A stretch of 64,000 bases of DNA from Chitinophaga eiseniae (GTDB lineage: Bacteria; Bacteroidota; Bacteroidia; Chitinophagales; Chitinophagaceae), in the NCBI RefSeq assembly GCF_012641265.1, contig NZ_JABAHZ010000006.1, positions 372,001-436,000 of the forward strand, in the 5' to 3' direction. This document shows, one piece after another, positions 17,967 to 27,800 of the stretch. A program made the position numbers and the translations under genes. How positions within the stretch are numbered: position 1 is the stretch's first letter; every line of letters starts with the position of its first letter. Under the pieces are notes generated by a model. It worked only from the letters and a program-made list of their open reading frames with translations. It ran no database searches and was not told where the DNA came from.

Positions 17967-18699
17967 TCAATACCGCATATTATGCACCAGGCCTCTAACA
18001 GACAGCTCCATCGCTGTTGCTGGTGAAAATGGTATTCATATAGACGTCAAAGATTTTATCCAGATAAAACCGCTTCCCAACGAAGCCCTATGGGGCCAGG
18101 AAAAAATGCTCCACCTCTTCCGCCCCGGTACTGTACAGGTTTTTACCAGCGCGAATGCCGTAAAAATACTGGCCAAATATTACATCAGGCAAGGGGCCGA
18201 CTGGTACGTTATCCGGGACGCCAACATCTGTTGCATCTCCGGAAAAACAAAACAATTGCTGGAAGAAACTTTCTTCGATTGTAAAATACTCGCGGAAGCA
18301 GCCTATGGCAAAGACCTGGCAGCTGCCATCATCCAACTGGGCAATATCACCGAGGTAAATTTCTTCTGCGGTACACAGCGCAGGGATGAACTACCCGGTA
18401 TATTGACAGCAGCAGGGATTACTGTCAACGAATACGTGATCTACGAAAATATTCCCACACCGGAAGTAGTCGACACCGATTATGATGGTATATTCTTTTT
18501 CAGTCCCAGCGCTGTTAAAAGCTACTTTTCCGCCAATAAACTGGCGCCTAAAACGGTTTGCTTTGCCATTGGCCGAACAACAGCCACTGCACTGAAAGAA
18601 CACACCGACAACAAGATTATAATAAGCCCCGGTACAGATGAAGCGTACATGGTGCAAACAGCTATATTTTATTTTAACAACATTAATTGCTACGAATGA
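17956..18699 (+). CDS. hemD: Uroporphyrinogen-III synthase
   Basis: This 247-residue protein has the weakly conserved two-domain HemD fold. The N-terminus is YRILCTRPLTDSS, with TSANAVKILAKYY in domain 1 and the characteristic FFFSPSAVKSYF in domain 2, followed by CFAIGRTTATAL. It cyclises hydroxymethylbilane with inversion of ring D. Sequence identity in this family is low, so position between hemC and hemE adds much of the confidence. The start overlaps hemC by 11 bases and the stop overlaps hemE by four (ATGA). Confidence 0.92.
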   Translation: MPNDQYRILCTRPLTDSSIAVAGENGIHIDVKDFIQIKPLPNEALWGQEKMLHLFRPGTVQVFTSANAVKILAKYYIRQGADWYVIRDANICCISGKTKQLLEETFFDCKILAEAAYGKDLAAAIIQLGNITEVNFFCGTQRRDELPGILTAAGITVNEYVIYENIPTPEVVDTDYDGIFFFSPSAVKSYFSANKLAPKTVCFAIGRTTATALKEHTDNKIIISPGTDEAYMVQTAIFYFNNINCYE

Positions 18700-19724
18700 G
18701 CGCATTGAAGAACGACTTATTACTGAAGGCCCTTAAAGGTGAAACCGTTTCCCGCACACCCGTATGGATGATGCGCCAGGCTGGTCGCTACCTCCCGGAT
18801 TATATCAAACTGCGTGATAAATATTCCTTTTTTGAACGTTGCGAAAATCCAGAGCTGGCCACAGAAATAACCGTTATGCCGGTAGACCAGGTAGGCGTTG
18901 ATGCCGCCATCATTTTTTCTGACATCCTGGTAGTACCACAAGCCATGGGCCTGGAAGTACAACTGGTGGAAAAAGTAGGTCCCCTGCTACCTGCCCCCAT
19001 TAAGTCGGCCGCCGACCTGCAACGTGTATGCGTGCCGGATGTACAGGAAAGACTGCACTATGTATTCGATGCGCTGAAGCTCACGAAAAAGACACTGGAT
19101 GGCCGCGTGCCGCTCATCGGCTTTGGTGGCGCCCCCTGGACACTGCTCTGCTATATGGTACAGGGGAAAGGCTCCAAAACCTTCGACGAAGCAAAAGCAT
19201 TCTGCTATCAGCAACCCACAGTAGCCCATCAGCTGCTGCAAATGATTACCAATACCACCATCGCTTACCTGAAAGCACAGGTAGCCGCCGGCGCAGATAC
19301 CGTACAGGTATTTGACTCCTGGGGTGGTTTGCTGAGCCCGCAGGACTTCGAAGTATTTTCTCTACAATATATCCGCCAGATAGTAGCCGCCATGAAAGAT
19401 ATCTGCCCTACTATCGTGTTTGCCAAAGGCGCCTGGTTTGCCCTGGAAGACATGGCCGCTACCGGCGCCCATGGACTGGGTATCGACTGGTGCATTAAAC
19501 CGGAACTGGCCCGCCAGTTTGCCGGCAACAACATCGCCTTACAAGGCAACTTTGATCCGGCTAAATTGCTGGCTCCCATCCCTGAAATTGAAAAGTCAGT
19601 GAAGGAAATGCTGAAAGGCTTCGGCAGACAGCGTTACATCGCTAACCTGGGACATGGTATTTTGCCCAATGTACCGGTAGACCACGCAAAAGCATTCGTG
19701 GAAACTGTGAAAGCGCACGGGTAA
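18696..19724 (+). CDS. hemE: Uroporphyrinogen decarboxylase
   Basis: This 342-residue enzyme decarboxylates uroporphyrinogen III to coproporphyrinogen III. The signature VWMMRQAGRYLPDY (R27 and R31 bind substrate carboxylates) and VDAAIIFSDILVVPQAMG with its catalytic Asp are intact. PLIGFGGAPWTLLCYM and FDSWGGLLSP follow, and the C-terminus has GNLGHGI-like ANLGHGILPNVP. The ATG at 18696 overlaps the hemD stop and is preferred to a TTG three codons upstream. It is mid-operon, 39 bases before hemF. Confidence 0.97.
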   Translation: MSALKNDLLLKALKGETVSRTPVWMMRQAGRYLPDYIKLRDKYSFFERCENPELATEITVMPVDQVGVDAAIIFSDILVVPQAMGLEVQLVEKVGPLLPAPIKSAADLQRVCVPDVQERLHYVFDALKLTKKTLDGRVPLIGFGGAPWTLLCYMVQGKGSKTFDEAKAFCYQQPTVAHQLLQMITNTTIAYLKAQVAAGADTVQVFDSWGGLLSPQDFEVFSLQYIRQIVAAMKDICPTIVFAKGAWFALEDMAATGAHGLGIDWCIKPELARQFAGNNIALQGNFDPAKLLAPIPEIEKSVKEMLKGFGRQRYIANLGHGILPNVPVDHAKAFVETVKAHG

Positions 19725-19763
19725 TAAGGCATACAGGCGATTGATCTTTAAAAGTAAGGTACT

Positions 19764-20681
19764 ATGGTTAAAAACGATTTCATCTCTTTTATACACGGCT
19801 TACAGGACGAAATTTGCGCTGCCCTGGAAAAAATGGACGGTAAAGCTACCTTCCGGGAAGACCGTTGGGAACGGGCCGGCGGCGGTGGCGGAAAATCACG
19901 CGTAACCGCCAATGGAAATGTATTTGAAAAAGGGGGCGTAAACACCTCCGTGGTACATGGCGACCTGCCGGAAGCCATGGCACAGCAGTTTGGCGTTTCC
20001 AACAGCCAGTTCATGGCCTGTGGCATCTCCCTGGTTATTCACCCCCTCAATCCATTTGTTCCTACCGTACATGCCAACTTCCGTTACTTTGAACTGTATG
20101 AAGCCGACGGTACACTGAAAGACAGCTGGTTTGGCGGCGGCGCCGACCTCACGCCCTATTACCTGGACGAAAAAGATGGCATCCATTTTCACCAGACCTT
20201 TAAAAATGCCTGCGATCCTTTCGGCACAGACCTCTACCCAAAATATAAAAAACACTGCGATGAATATTTTATCAATAAACATCGCAACAACGAAGCCCGC
20301 GGTGTAGGCGGTATTTTCTACGATTACCTCCGGCCCGGCGAAAGCAAAACAGCAGAGGAACTGCTCGCCTTTTCCAAAGCCAATGGCAACGCCTTCCTGG
20401 AGGCTTACCTCCCTATCGTGGAAAAAACTAAAAACATTCCTTACACGGAAGAACATAAAAGCTGGCAGGCGTATAGACGTGGACGTTATGTAGAGTTCAA
20501 TCTCATTCATGACAGGGGCACCCTGTTTGGCTTAAAAACCAACGGCCGCACCGAATCCATCCTCATGAGCCTCCCGCCGGTAGCCCGCTGGGAATACGAC
20601 TTCCACACTACTCCGGGAAGCCCCGAAGCACAGCTGGAAGAGTTTTTAAAGCCGCGCGACTGGACAAAGACAGCCCAATAG
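19764..20681 (+). CDS. hemF: Coproporphyrinogen III oxidase, oxygen-dependent
   Basis: This 305-residue enzyme uses O2 to convert two propionates of coproporphyrinogen III to vinyls. Family blocks include FREDRWERAGGGGGKSRV, SLVIHPLNPFVPTVHANFR, WFGGGADLTPYYL, GVGGIFYDYL and the C-terminal YVEFNLIHDRGTLFGLKTNG. The family is soluble and dimeric. The operon contains this aerobic enzyme rather than the radical-SAM HemN, which fits an aerobic lifestyle. A hemN elsewhere in the genome cannot be excluded. Confidence 0.97.
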   Translation: MVKNDFISFIHGLQDEICAALEKMDGKATFREDRWERAGGGGGKSRVTANGNVFEKGGVNTSVVHGDLPEAMAQQFGVSNSQFMACGISLVIHPLNPFVPTVHANFRYFELYEADGTLKDSWFGGGADLTPYYLDEKDGIHFHQTFKNACDPFGTDLYPKYKKHCDEYFINKHRNNEARGVGGIFYDYLRPGESKTAEELLAFSKANGNAFLEAYLPIVEKTKNIPYTEEHKSWQAYRRGRYVEFNLIHDRGTLFGLKTNGRTESILMSLPPVARWEYDFHTTPGSPEAQLEEFLKPRDWTKTAQ

Positions 20682-20703
20682 AAACAATAAAACTTTTATA
20701 AAG

Positions 20704-21675
20704 ATGATCAGAAGAAACAGAATCCTAAGAGTATCTCCCGCCATTCGTGCAATGGTAGCGGAAACTATATTAACACCCAGCGACTTCATTGCGCCGTTAT
20801 TTGTTACCGAAGGAGAAAATGTGAAAGAAGAGATCAGCTCTATGCCAGGTTATTTCAGGTACTCGTTGGACCTGACTATTAAAGAAGCCAAAGAGCTCTG
20901 GAGCCTCGGCATTAAAAGTGTTTTACTGTTTGTAAAAGCGCCCGACCATGTAAAAGATAATAAAGGAACGGAAGCCGTTAATCCAAACGGGCTGATGCAA
21001 CGTGCTATCCGGGGCATCAAGAGTGCCATCCCGGAAATGGTGGTGATGACTGATGTGGCCCTGGACCCTTACTCCTCCTACGGCCATGACGGCATTGTAG
21101 AAGGTACTGAAATTGTGAACGATCCTACCGTGGAAGTACTGGCACGTATGAGCCTCAGTCATGCGCAAGCAGGCGCCGACATCGTTGCGCCCAGTGATAT
21201 GATGGATGGCCGAATCCTTGCCATCCGCAATATCCTGGAGGAAAATGGCTTCGATAAAACCGGCATTATGGCCTACAGCGCCAAATATGCTTCCTGCTTC
21301 TATGGTCCCTTCCGGGATGCGCTCGACTCCGCGCCCGGATTCGGTGATAAAAAAACCTACCAGATGGATTACGCCAACTCCCGCGAAGCCATCAAGGAAA
21401 CACTGATGGACATTGAAGAAGGCGCAGATATCGTGATGGTAAAACCAGCCATGGCCTACCTCGACATTATGCGTATTATCAAAGATCGTGTAACCGTTCC
21501 CGTTAGTGCTTATCATGTAAGCGGAGAATATTCCATGATCAAAGCAGCAGCAGAAAGAGGGTGGCTCAATGAAAACAAGGCCATCCTGGAAAGCCTTACC
21601 AGCATTAAGCGTGCAGGTGCGGACCTGATTGCTACCTATTTCGCGAAAGACGCCGTAAAACTGCTGAATGCATAA
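20704..21675 (+). CDS. hemB: Delta-aminolevulinic acid dehydratase (porphobilinogen synthase)
   Basis: This 323-residue enzyme condenses two 5-aminolevulinate to porphobilinogen. Schiff-base lysines are in MAYSAKYASCFYGPFR and K247 in VMVKPAMAYLDIM. The metal site segment reads DVALDPYSSYGHDG. The cysteine-rich site of zinc enzymes is absent, so this is probably the magnesium-type enzyme. It is placed after hemF although it acts second in the pathway; gene order does not follow reaction order. The spacing to hemL is 37 bases. Confidence 0.97.
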   Translation: MIRRNRILRVSPAIRAMVAETILTPSDFIAPLFVTEGENVKEEISSMPGYFRYSLDLTIKEAKELWSLGIKSVLLFVKAPDHVKDNKGTEAVNPNGLMQRAIRGIKSAIPEMVVMTDVALDPYSSYGHDGIVEGTEIVNDPTVEVLARMSLSHAQAGADIVAPSDMMDGRILAIRNILEENGFDKTGIMAYSAKYASCFYGPFRDALDSAPGFGDKKTYQMDYANSREAIKETLMDIEEGADIVMVKPAMAYLDIMRIIKDRVTVPVSAYHVSGEYSMIKAAAERGWLNENKAILESLTSIKRAGADLIATYFAKDAVKLLNA

Positions 21676-21712
21676 TTCAGTATCTTGCGTAAAACAATAA
21701 ATCATCCCACAG

Positions 21713-22999
21713 ATGTACAGTAAAAGTGAAATGTTATTCGGGAAGGCCAAAGAGGTGATCCCTGGCGGCGTAAACTCTCCCGTACGTGCATTTAAAAGCG
21801 TTGGCGGCAATCCTATATTCATGGAACGCGCGAAAGGCGCCTACATGTACGATGTAGACGGTAACCGCTATATTGACTATATTAATTCCTGGGGCCCTAT
21901 GATCCTCGGCCATGCTTATGAGCCCGTGGTAAAGGCTATCCAGGAATATGCCACCTACTCCACCTCTTTCGGTGCACCCACCGAACTGGAAATAAAAATC
22001 GCTGAACTGATTGTGAGCATGGTACCTAACATCGACATGGTACGCATGGTCAACTCCGGTACAGAAGCTTGTATGACGGCCCTCAGGCTGGCCAGGGGCT
22101 ATACCGGCCGGAATAAATTCATCAAGTTTGAAGGCTGTTACCATGGGCATGCCGATGCCTTCCTGGTGAGCGCCGGTAGCGGCGTTGCTACGCTGGGCCT
22201 TCAGTCTATTCCCGGTGTAACTGCTACTGTAGCCGATGACACACTTACCGCTCCCTATAATAACCTGCCAGCAGTAGAACAACTGGTAGCAGAATATGCA
22301 GGACAAATTGCAGCTATCATCGTAGAACCGATAGCCGGCAATATGGGCTGTATCCTGCCACAACCGGGATTCCTGGAAGGACTGCGCAAGGTTTGCGATG
22401 AGCACAATATCGTACTGATCTTTGATGAGGTGATGACCGGCTTCCGGCTGGCCCGTGGCGGCGCGCAGGAACTGCTGGGCATTAAAGCCGACCTGGTTAC
22501 CTTCGGTAAAATTATCGGGGCTGGTATGCCTGTAGGCGCCATCGCCGGTCCAAGGGAAATCATGGAAAACCTGGCTCCTGCAGGAAAAGTATACCAGGCC
22601 GGTACCCTGAGTGGCAACCCGATCGCTATGATCGCAGGCTATACCTTACTGCAAACGCTCAACGACAACCCGGTGATCTACCAGCAACTCGCCGAAAAAG
22701 CCACCTACCTGGTAAATGGCTTAAAAGAAGCCTTCGGCGCAGCCGGTATCGTTCATAGTATTAACCAGATAGGCTCTATGCTGAGTGCACACTTTACCGA
22801 GTATCCTATCATCGATTTCTCGTCTGCCTCTGCCGCCAATAACGAAATATTCAGGCGTTTCTTCCATGCTATGCTGGAACGCGGCGTATACCTGCCACCT
22901 TCTGCCTTCGAAAGCTGGTTCATGTGCAATGCACTCACTACCGAAGACCTGGATCAAACCATTACTGCTGCTAAATCTGCCATGCAGGCAATCAAATAG
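21713..22999 (+). CDS. hemL: Glutamate-1-semialdehyde 2,1-aminomutase
   Basis: This 428-residue PLP enzyme isomerises glutamate-1-semialdehyde to 5-aminolevulinate and is the direct partner of HemA. The N-terminus is FGKAKEVIPGGVNSPVRAF. The PLP lysine is K266 in TFGKIIGAGMPVGA. SGTEACMTALRLARGYTGR and FEGCYHGHADAFLV are typical. It is the last gene of the heme operon, followed within about 30 bases by a terminator. HemA and HemL are at opposite ends of the operon although they work as a pair. Confidence 0.97.
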   Translation: MYSKSEMLFGKAKEVIPGGVNSPVRAFKSVGGNPIFMERAKGAYMYDVDGNRYIDYINSWGPMILGHAYEPVVKAIQEYATYSTSFGAPTELEIKIAELIVSMVPNIDMVRMVNSGTEACMTALRLARGYTGRNKFIKFEGCYHGHADAFLVSAGSGVATLGLQSIPGVTATVADDTLTAPYNNLPAVEQLVAEYAGQIAAIIVEPIAGNMGCILPQPGFLEGLRKVCDEHNIVLIFDEVMTGFRLARGGAQELLGIKADLVTFGKIIGAGMPVGAIAGPREIMENLAPAGKVYQAGTLSGNPIAMIAGYTLLQTLNDNPVIYQQLAEKATYLVNGLKEAFGAAGIVHSINQIGSMLSAHFTEYPIIDFSSASAANNEIFRRFFHAMLERGVYLPPSAFESWFMCNALTTEDLDQTITAAKSAMQAIK

Positions 23000-23026
23000 T
23001 TAACAATTCAATCCTGTGCTGAGTGG

Positions 23027-23064
23027 AAAAGGCTGTCTCATACCCTGAGACGGCCTTTTATTTT
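23027..23064 (+). terminator. Terminator of the hemA-hemL operon
   Basis: AAAAGGCTGTCTCA, a five-base loop and TGAGACGGCCTTTT form a 14-bp stem with one T/G mismatch at the eighth position, followed by ATTTT. It is a good rho-independent terminator. Confidence 0.82.
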
Positions 23065-23173
23065 CACCTTCAAACCTGCTCCCCTGGCCACCTTTTATTC
23101 ATCGGGCTCCTTACCTTTTATCCGGCTATATTCCCTTTACAATAAACTAACCTGCCAATAATTCAAAAAATAT

Positions 23174-23181
23174 TATTTTTG
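23174..23181 (+). promoter_or_regulatory. TAnnTTTG box before the small secreted protein gene
   Basis: TATTTTTG ends seven bases before the ATG at 23189, so the transcript would be leaderless or nearly so, as at fmt. Confidence 0.45.
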
Positions 23182-23188
23182 GACCTTC

Positions 23189-23608
23189 ATGAATAACCAG
23201 CTGCCTATATTAAAACGTTGGATAACTGTCGCCTTCCTGCTGTGTATACAGCTGGTAGCTGGCTTTGTACCTACGTTTGCGGCACATCGTCATTTCCTGC
23301 ACGAGATCCGGGTACAACAGGCACAGCAGGACCAACTACTGCACCTGGTACACAAAATACCAGTGCAACTGGAAGCCGATGACGACGGCATGGATGTATG
23401 GCAGGTGACCAAACATCGCCGTAAAACGCGCTGGTACCTCACTGCATCCGCACCACAGGTAAGTACGGCTACCCGTATTGTATACCTCGATCCGGATAAC
23501 ACGGCGAGAAGTGTTTATCTCACTGAAAATAAAACCGGTGAATACGTGCGCCAGAAATCCTTTCTGCCCGCCTACTATTCCTTTCTCTTCCGGTTTACCC
23601 CCTTCTGA
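23189..23608 (+). CDS. Unknown small exported protein
   Basis: This is a 139-residue protein I do not recognise. A hydrophobic N-terminal segment (WITVAFLLCIQLVAGFVPTF, residues 11-30) ends in TFAA and looks like a signal peptide. The mature part is rich in Gln and His at first (HFLHEIRVQQAQQDQLLHLV). It then has a charged stretch KHRRKTRWYL and a C-terminal SLFR-type aromatic end (YYSFLFRFTPF). A C-terminal Phe after aromatic residues is reminiscent of outer-membrane insertion signals, but the protein is small. It precedes the RND efflux genes on the same strand, 136 bases upstream; a functional link is not shown. Confidence 0.6.
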   Translation: MNNQLPILKRWITVAFLLCIQLVAGFVPTFAAHRHFLHEIRVQQAQQDQLLHLVHKIPVQLEADDDGMDVWQVTKHRRKTRWYLTASAPQVSTATRIVYLDPDNTARSVYLTENKTGEYVRQKSFLPAYYSFLFRFTPF

Positions 23609-23710
23609 ATACCACCCTCTTTTGCGATTGTAACCATTTTTATTGTTTAAGGAGATGCCTGCATTTGCTGTTATTCCGGCAAACAGGTAGCTGCTGTGTT
23701 GTATTCACTT

Positions 23711-23729
23711 ATTCCGGTTAAACCGGGAT
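23711..23729 (+). promoter_or_regulatory. Palindromic operator candidate before the RND efflux operon
   Basis: ATTCCGGTTAAACCGGGAT is a 19-base palindrome with one mismatched pair. The core CCGGTTAAACCGG is perfect. It ends 15 bases before the ATG of the adaptor gene. TTATTCCGG also occurs 38 bases upstream (23671-23679), giving a partial second site. The form fits a TetR- or MarR-type dimer, but no regulator gene of that kind is nearby. Confidence 0.4.
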
Positions 23730-23744
23730 CAATATCTTATTGCT

Positions 23745-24863
23745 ATGCGTTATTATACAGGGATCTTAACATCGCTGACCGCTCTTTTTATGGCTGGTTG
23801 TGCCACCAAGGGAGAAAGTACCAACAAAGAGGCACTGAAATCATTACCTGTTACCACCCTGGTAACAAAAGATACTACCCTCCACCGCTCTTACGTAACG
23901 GATATACAGGCAGTGCAAAATGTAGAAATACGGGCCCGTGTAAACGGGTTTCTCGATAAAATATTCGTTGATGAAGGACAGGAAGTAAAAAAGGGACAAC
24001 TGCTCTTCGGCATCAGCGACGCCGAATACCGGGCTGAGCTGGTAAAAGCCAAAGCAGTACTGAGCAGCCTGATCGCAGAAAGTAAAGCGGCCGCACTGGA
24101 AGTAGATCGCGTTACTTTGCTGGTAGACAAAAAAGTAATCGCCCCCTCCGAACTGGAAGTAGCCAACGCCAAGCTGGCAGCGGCTCAGGCCAAAATAGAA
24201 GAAGCCCGCTCCGCTGTTTCCAATGCGGAAATGCGTCTCTCCTATACCAGTATCCGCGCACCTTTCGACGGTATCATTGACCGTATTCCCCTGAAAAAAG
24301 GAAGTCTCATCAGCGAAGGTTCCCTGTTAACTACGGTATCGGATACACGCGAAGTATACGCTTATTTCAACGTATCAGAAACGGAATACCTTCAATACAA
24401 TAAGGCACTCGCCAAAGGCGATAACAGCTACCGCAAAGTGGCGCTCATACTGGCAGATGGGTCGGACTACAACCAGCCCGGCAATATAGAAACCATGGAA
24501 GGAGAATTTGAAGAAAATACCGGCTCCATTGCCTTCCGTGCCCGTTTTCCCAACCCGTCCAAACTCCTGAAACACGGCGCCAGCGGTAAAGTGCGGCTCA
24601 CCACCGAAATGGATAGCGCTGTCATTATTCCGCAGAAAGCTGTATTTGAAATGCAGGATAAAAACTATGTTTTCGTGGTAGATGCTGCCAACAAAGTGAA
24701 AATGAAAAACTTCATCCCGCAGGCCCGCTTCGCACATTTCTACATTGTAAAATCCGGTCTTAATCCCGGCGAACGCATTGTATGCGAAGGCGTGCGCAAT
24801 ATCCGCGATGGTATCGAAATCGCCCCGCGCAGCCTGCCCATGGATAGTTTACTGAGTTTATAA
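23745..24863 (+). CDS. RND efflux periplasmic adaptor (membrane fusion protein), lipoprotein
   Basis: This 372-residue AcrA/MexA-type adaptor links the inner-membrane pump to the outer-membrane channel. The lipobox is MAGC with the lipidated Cys at 19. The lipoyl halves are around residues 50-80 (EIRARVNGFLDKIFVDEG) and 160-190 (YTSIRAPFDGIIDRIP), split by an alpha-hairpin of about 90 residues rich in Ala, Lys and Glu. Beta-barrel and membrane-proximal domains follow. It is the first gene of a three-gene operon and starts 32 bases before the pump gene. The substrates exported are unknown. Confidence 0.93.
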   Translation: MRYYTGILTSLTALFMAGCATKGESTNKEALKSLPVTTLVTKDTTLHRSYVTDIQAVQNVEIRARVNGFLDKIFVDEGQEVKKGQLLFGISDAEYRAELVKAKAVLSSLIAESKAAALEVDRVTLLVDKKVIAPSELEVANAKLAAAQAKIEEARSAVSNAEMRLSYTSIRAPFDGIIDRIPLKKGSLISEGSLLTTVSDTREVYAYFNVSETEYLQYNKALAKGDNSYRKVALILADGSDYNQPGNIETMEGEFEENTGSIAFRARFPNPSKLLKHGASGKVRLTTEMDSAVIIPQKAVFEMQDKNYVFVVDAANKVKMKNFIPQARFAHFYIVKSGLNPGERIVCEGVRNIRDGIEIAPRSLPMDSLLSL

Positions 24864-24894
24864 TCACAGCTGACCCAGCTGAAATCACGGAATA

Positions 24895-27800
24895 ATGTTT
24901 GAAATCTTTATAAAAAGGCCAGTGCTGTCACTGGTCATATCGCTTATTATCACCCTGGTAGGCTTACTGGCGCTCTTTACCCTGCCGGTAACCCAATTTC
25001 CCGATATCGTACCGCCCTCGGTAACGGTAACAGCCAAATATACCGGCGCCAACGCAGAAGTATCTGCCAAAGCCGTGTCTACTCCCCTGGAACGGGCCAT
25101 CAACGGCGTACCGGGCATGACTTATATGTCGTCTGTTTCCAGCAACGACGGGATCACTGTTATCCAGGTATTTTTCCAGGTAGGAACAGACCCCGATCAG
25201 GCAGCCGTAAACGTACAAAACCGGGTAGCCACCATTATCGATGAGCTGCCGGAAGAAGTTATTAAAGCCGGGGTGACCACGGAGAAAGAGGTAAACAGTA
25301 TGCTGCTCTACCTCAATGTGATGAGTGAAGACACTACGCTCAATGAACAGTTTATTTACAACTTCGCAGACATCAACGTACTGCAGGAGCTGAAGCGTAT
25401 TGACGGCGTAGGACGTGCGGAAATCATGGGCGCCAAGGAATACGCAATGCGCGTGTGGCTGAAACCCGACCGCATGCTGGCCTACAACGTATCTGCTGAA
25501 GAAGTGGTACAAGCCATCCGTCGCCAGAATATTGAAGCCGCCCCCGGTAAAACGGGCGAAAGCTCCGATAAAAATCCCCTGATGCTGCAGTACGTGTTAA
25601 GATACACCGGTAAATTTTTTGAACCGGAACAATACCAGCAGATTGTATTACGTGCAGGACAAGATGGATCAGTACTTCACCTGAAAGATATTGCCGATGT
25701 GGAATTCGGCTCACTCACCTACAGTATGGTATCCAAAACCGATGGTAAACCATCGGCCTCCATCATGCTCAAACAACGGCCTGGTTCCAACGCCCGCGAT
25801 GTTATCAACAACGTGAAAATGAAGATGGAAGAGATGAAAAACAGCTCTTTTCCTCCCGGCATGACCTACAATTTCAACTACGATGTATCCCGCTTCCTGG
25901 ATGCTTCCATTCATGAAGTGGTACGCACCCTGTTTGAAGCCTTCCTCCTGGTATTCATCGTAGTATTTATCTTCCTCCAGGATTTCCGCTCTACCCTCAT
26001 TCCAGCCTTGGCGGTGCCGGTAGCATTGATCGGTACCCTGGCCTTCATGCAGATGATGGGCTTTTCCATTAACCTGCTCACGCTCTTTGCCCTCGTGCTG
26101 GCCATCGGTATCGTGGTCGACAATGCGATTGTGGTGGTAGAAGCGGTACATGTAAAAATGAGTGAAGAACATCTTTCACCTATGGATGCCACCCTCTCTG
26201 CCATGCGGGAAATCAGCGGTGCGCTGGTAGCGATCACCCTGGTGATGTCGGCGGTATTTATTCCCGTTGCCTTCCTCTCTGGCCCTGTGGGCGTATTTTA
26301 CCGGCAGTTCTCCCTCACCCTGGCCATCTCCATCGTGATTTCAGGTATCAACGCGGTAACGTTAACGCCTGCACTCTGTGCCATCATGCTGAAAGATACC
26401 CATGGCAAACCCCGTAAAAAGAACTTATTACAACGGTTCTTCAACGGCTTCAATAAAGGTTATAATGCCACCGAAAATAAATACGCCAAACTGGTAGGTT
26501 TCATCGCCGGCAGACGCCTCATCACACTGGCAGCGCTGCTCTTCTTCTTTGCAGCCACCTGGGGCGTAAGCGCTATCCTGCCTTCCGGCTTTATTCCTAC
26601 GGAAGACCAGGGAATGATTTATGTAAACGTGACCACGCCCCCCGGCGCCACTGTAGAGCGTACAGAGGAAGTACTGGACCAGGTACAGGCTATCGCCCAA
26701 CAACTGGGCGAAGTAGAATCGGTATCTACCCTGGCAGGCTATAGCCTGGTAAACGAAGTAGCCGGCGCCTCTTACGGGATGGGCATGGTAAACCTGAAAC
26801 CCTGGGAGGATCGCAAAGCGTCGGTACAAAAAATTATCGAAGTGCTGCAACAAAAAACTGCTGGTATTGCTGATGCCAGCATCGAGTTTTTCCCGCCTCC
26901 CACTGTTCCCGGCTTCGGTAACTCCAGCGGCTTTGAGCTCCGGTTGCTGGATCGCAGCGGTAGCGGCGATCTGCGCCAGACGGCCCAGATCACCAACCAG
27001 TTTATTGATGCACTGAAACGGCGGAAAGAAATAGGCAGCGCCTTCACCAGCTTCGATGCAGAATTTCCACAATACTTAATTCATGTGGATCAGGCCATGG
27101 CGGCCAAGAAAGGCGTGAGTATCGATAATGCGATGAGCAACCTGCAAACACTACTGGGAAGCTTTTACGCCTCTAACTTTATCCGCTTTGGCCAGATGTA
27201 TAAAGTAATGGTGCAGGCCGATCCCCGCTATAGAACCAAACCCGACGACCTGCTGCGCCTTCATGTAAAAAATGATCGCGGCGAAATGGTGTCTTACTCC
27301 GACTTTGTAAAGCTGGAGCGGGTATATGGCCCGGAGCAACTAACGCGCTACAATATGTACACTGCCGCTATGATCAATGGCGACGCAGCCCCCGGATTCA
27401 GCAGCAGCCAGGCCATTGCAGCCGTACAGGAAGTAGCGGCAAAAGAGTTGCCCCGGGGCTATAGCTATGAATGGAGCGGTATGACGCGGGAACAGATCCT
27501 CTCCGGTAACCAGGCTATCTACATTTTCATTATTGTACTGGTGTTTGTATACCTGTTGCTGGCCGCCCAATACGAAAGCTTCCTTTTACCACTGCCGGTA
27601 CTATTATCACTGCCGGCGGGCATTTTCGGCGCCTTCCTGTCGCTGAAACTACTGGGTCTGGAAAACAACATCTACGCGCAGGTAGCGCTGGTGATGCTGA
27701 TTGGCTTGCTGGGTAAAAACGCTATTCTCATCGTAGAATTTGCCATCCTGCGGAACAAGCATGGTGCCACAGTAATGGAAGCAGCCAAAGAGGGCGCCGT

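Noticed and set aside
20923..21822. 299-codon open frame antisense to hemB
   Set aside because: hemB and the hemL start are intact in the other strand, and the antisense product has no recognisable motif.
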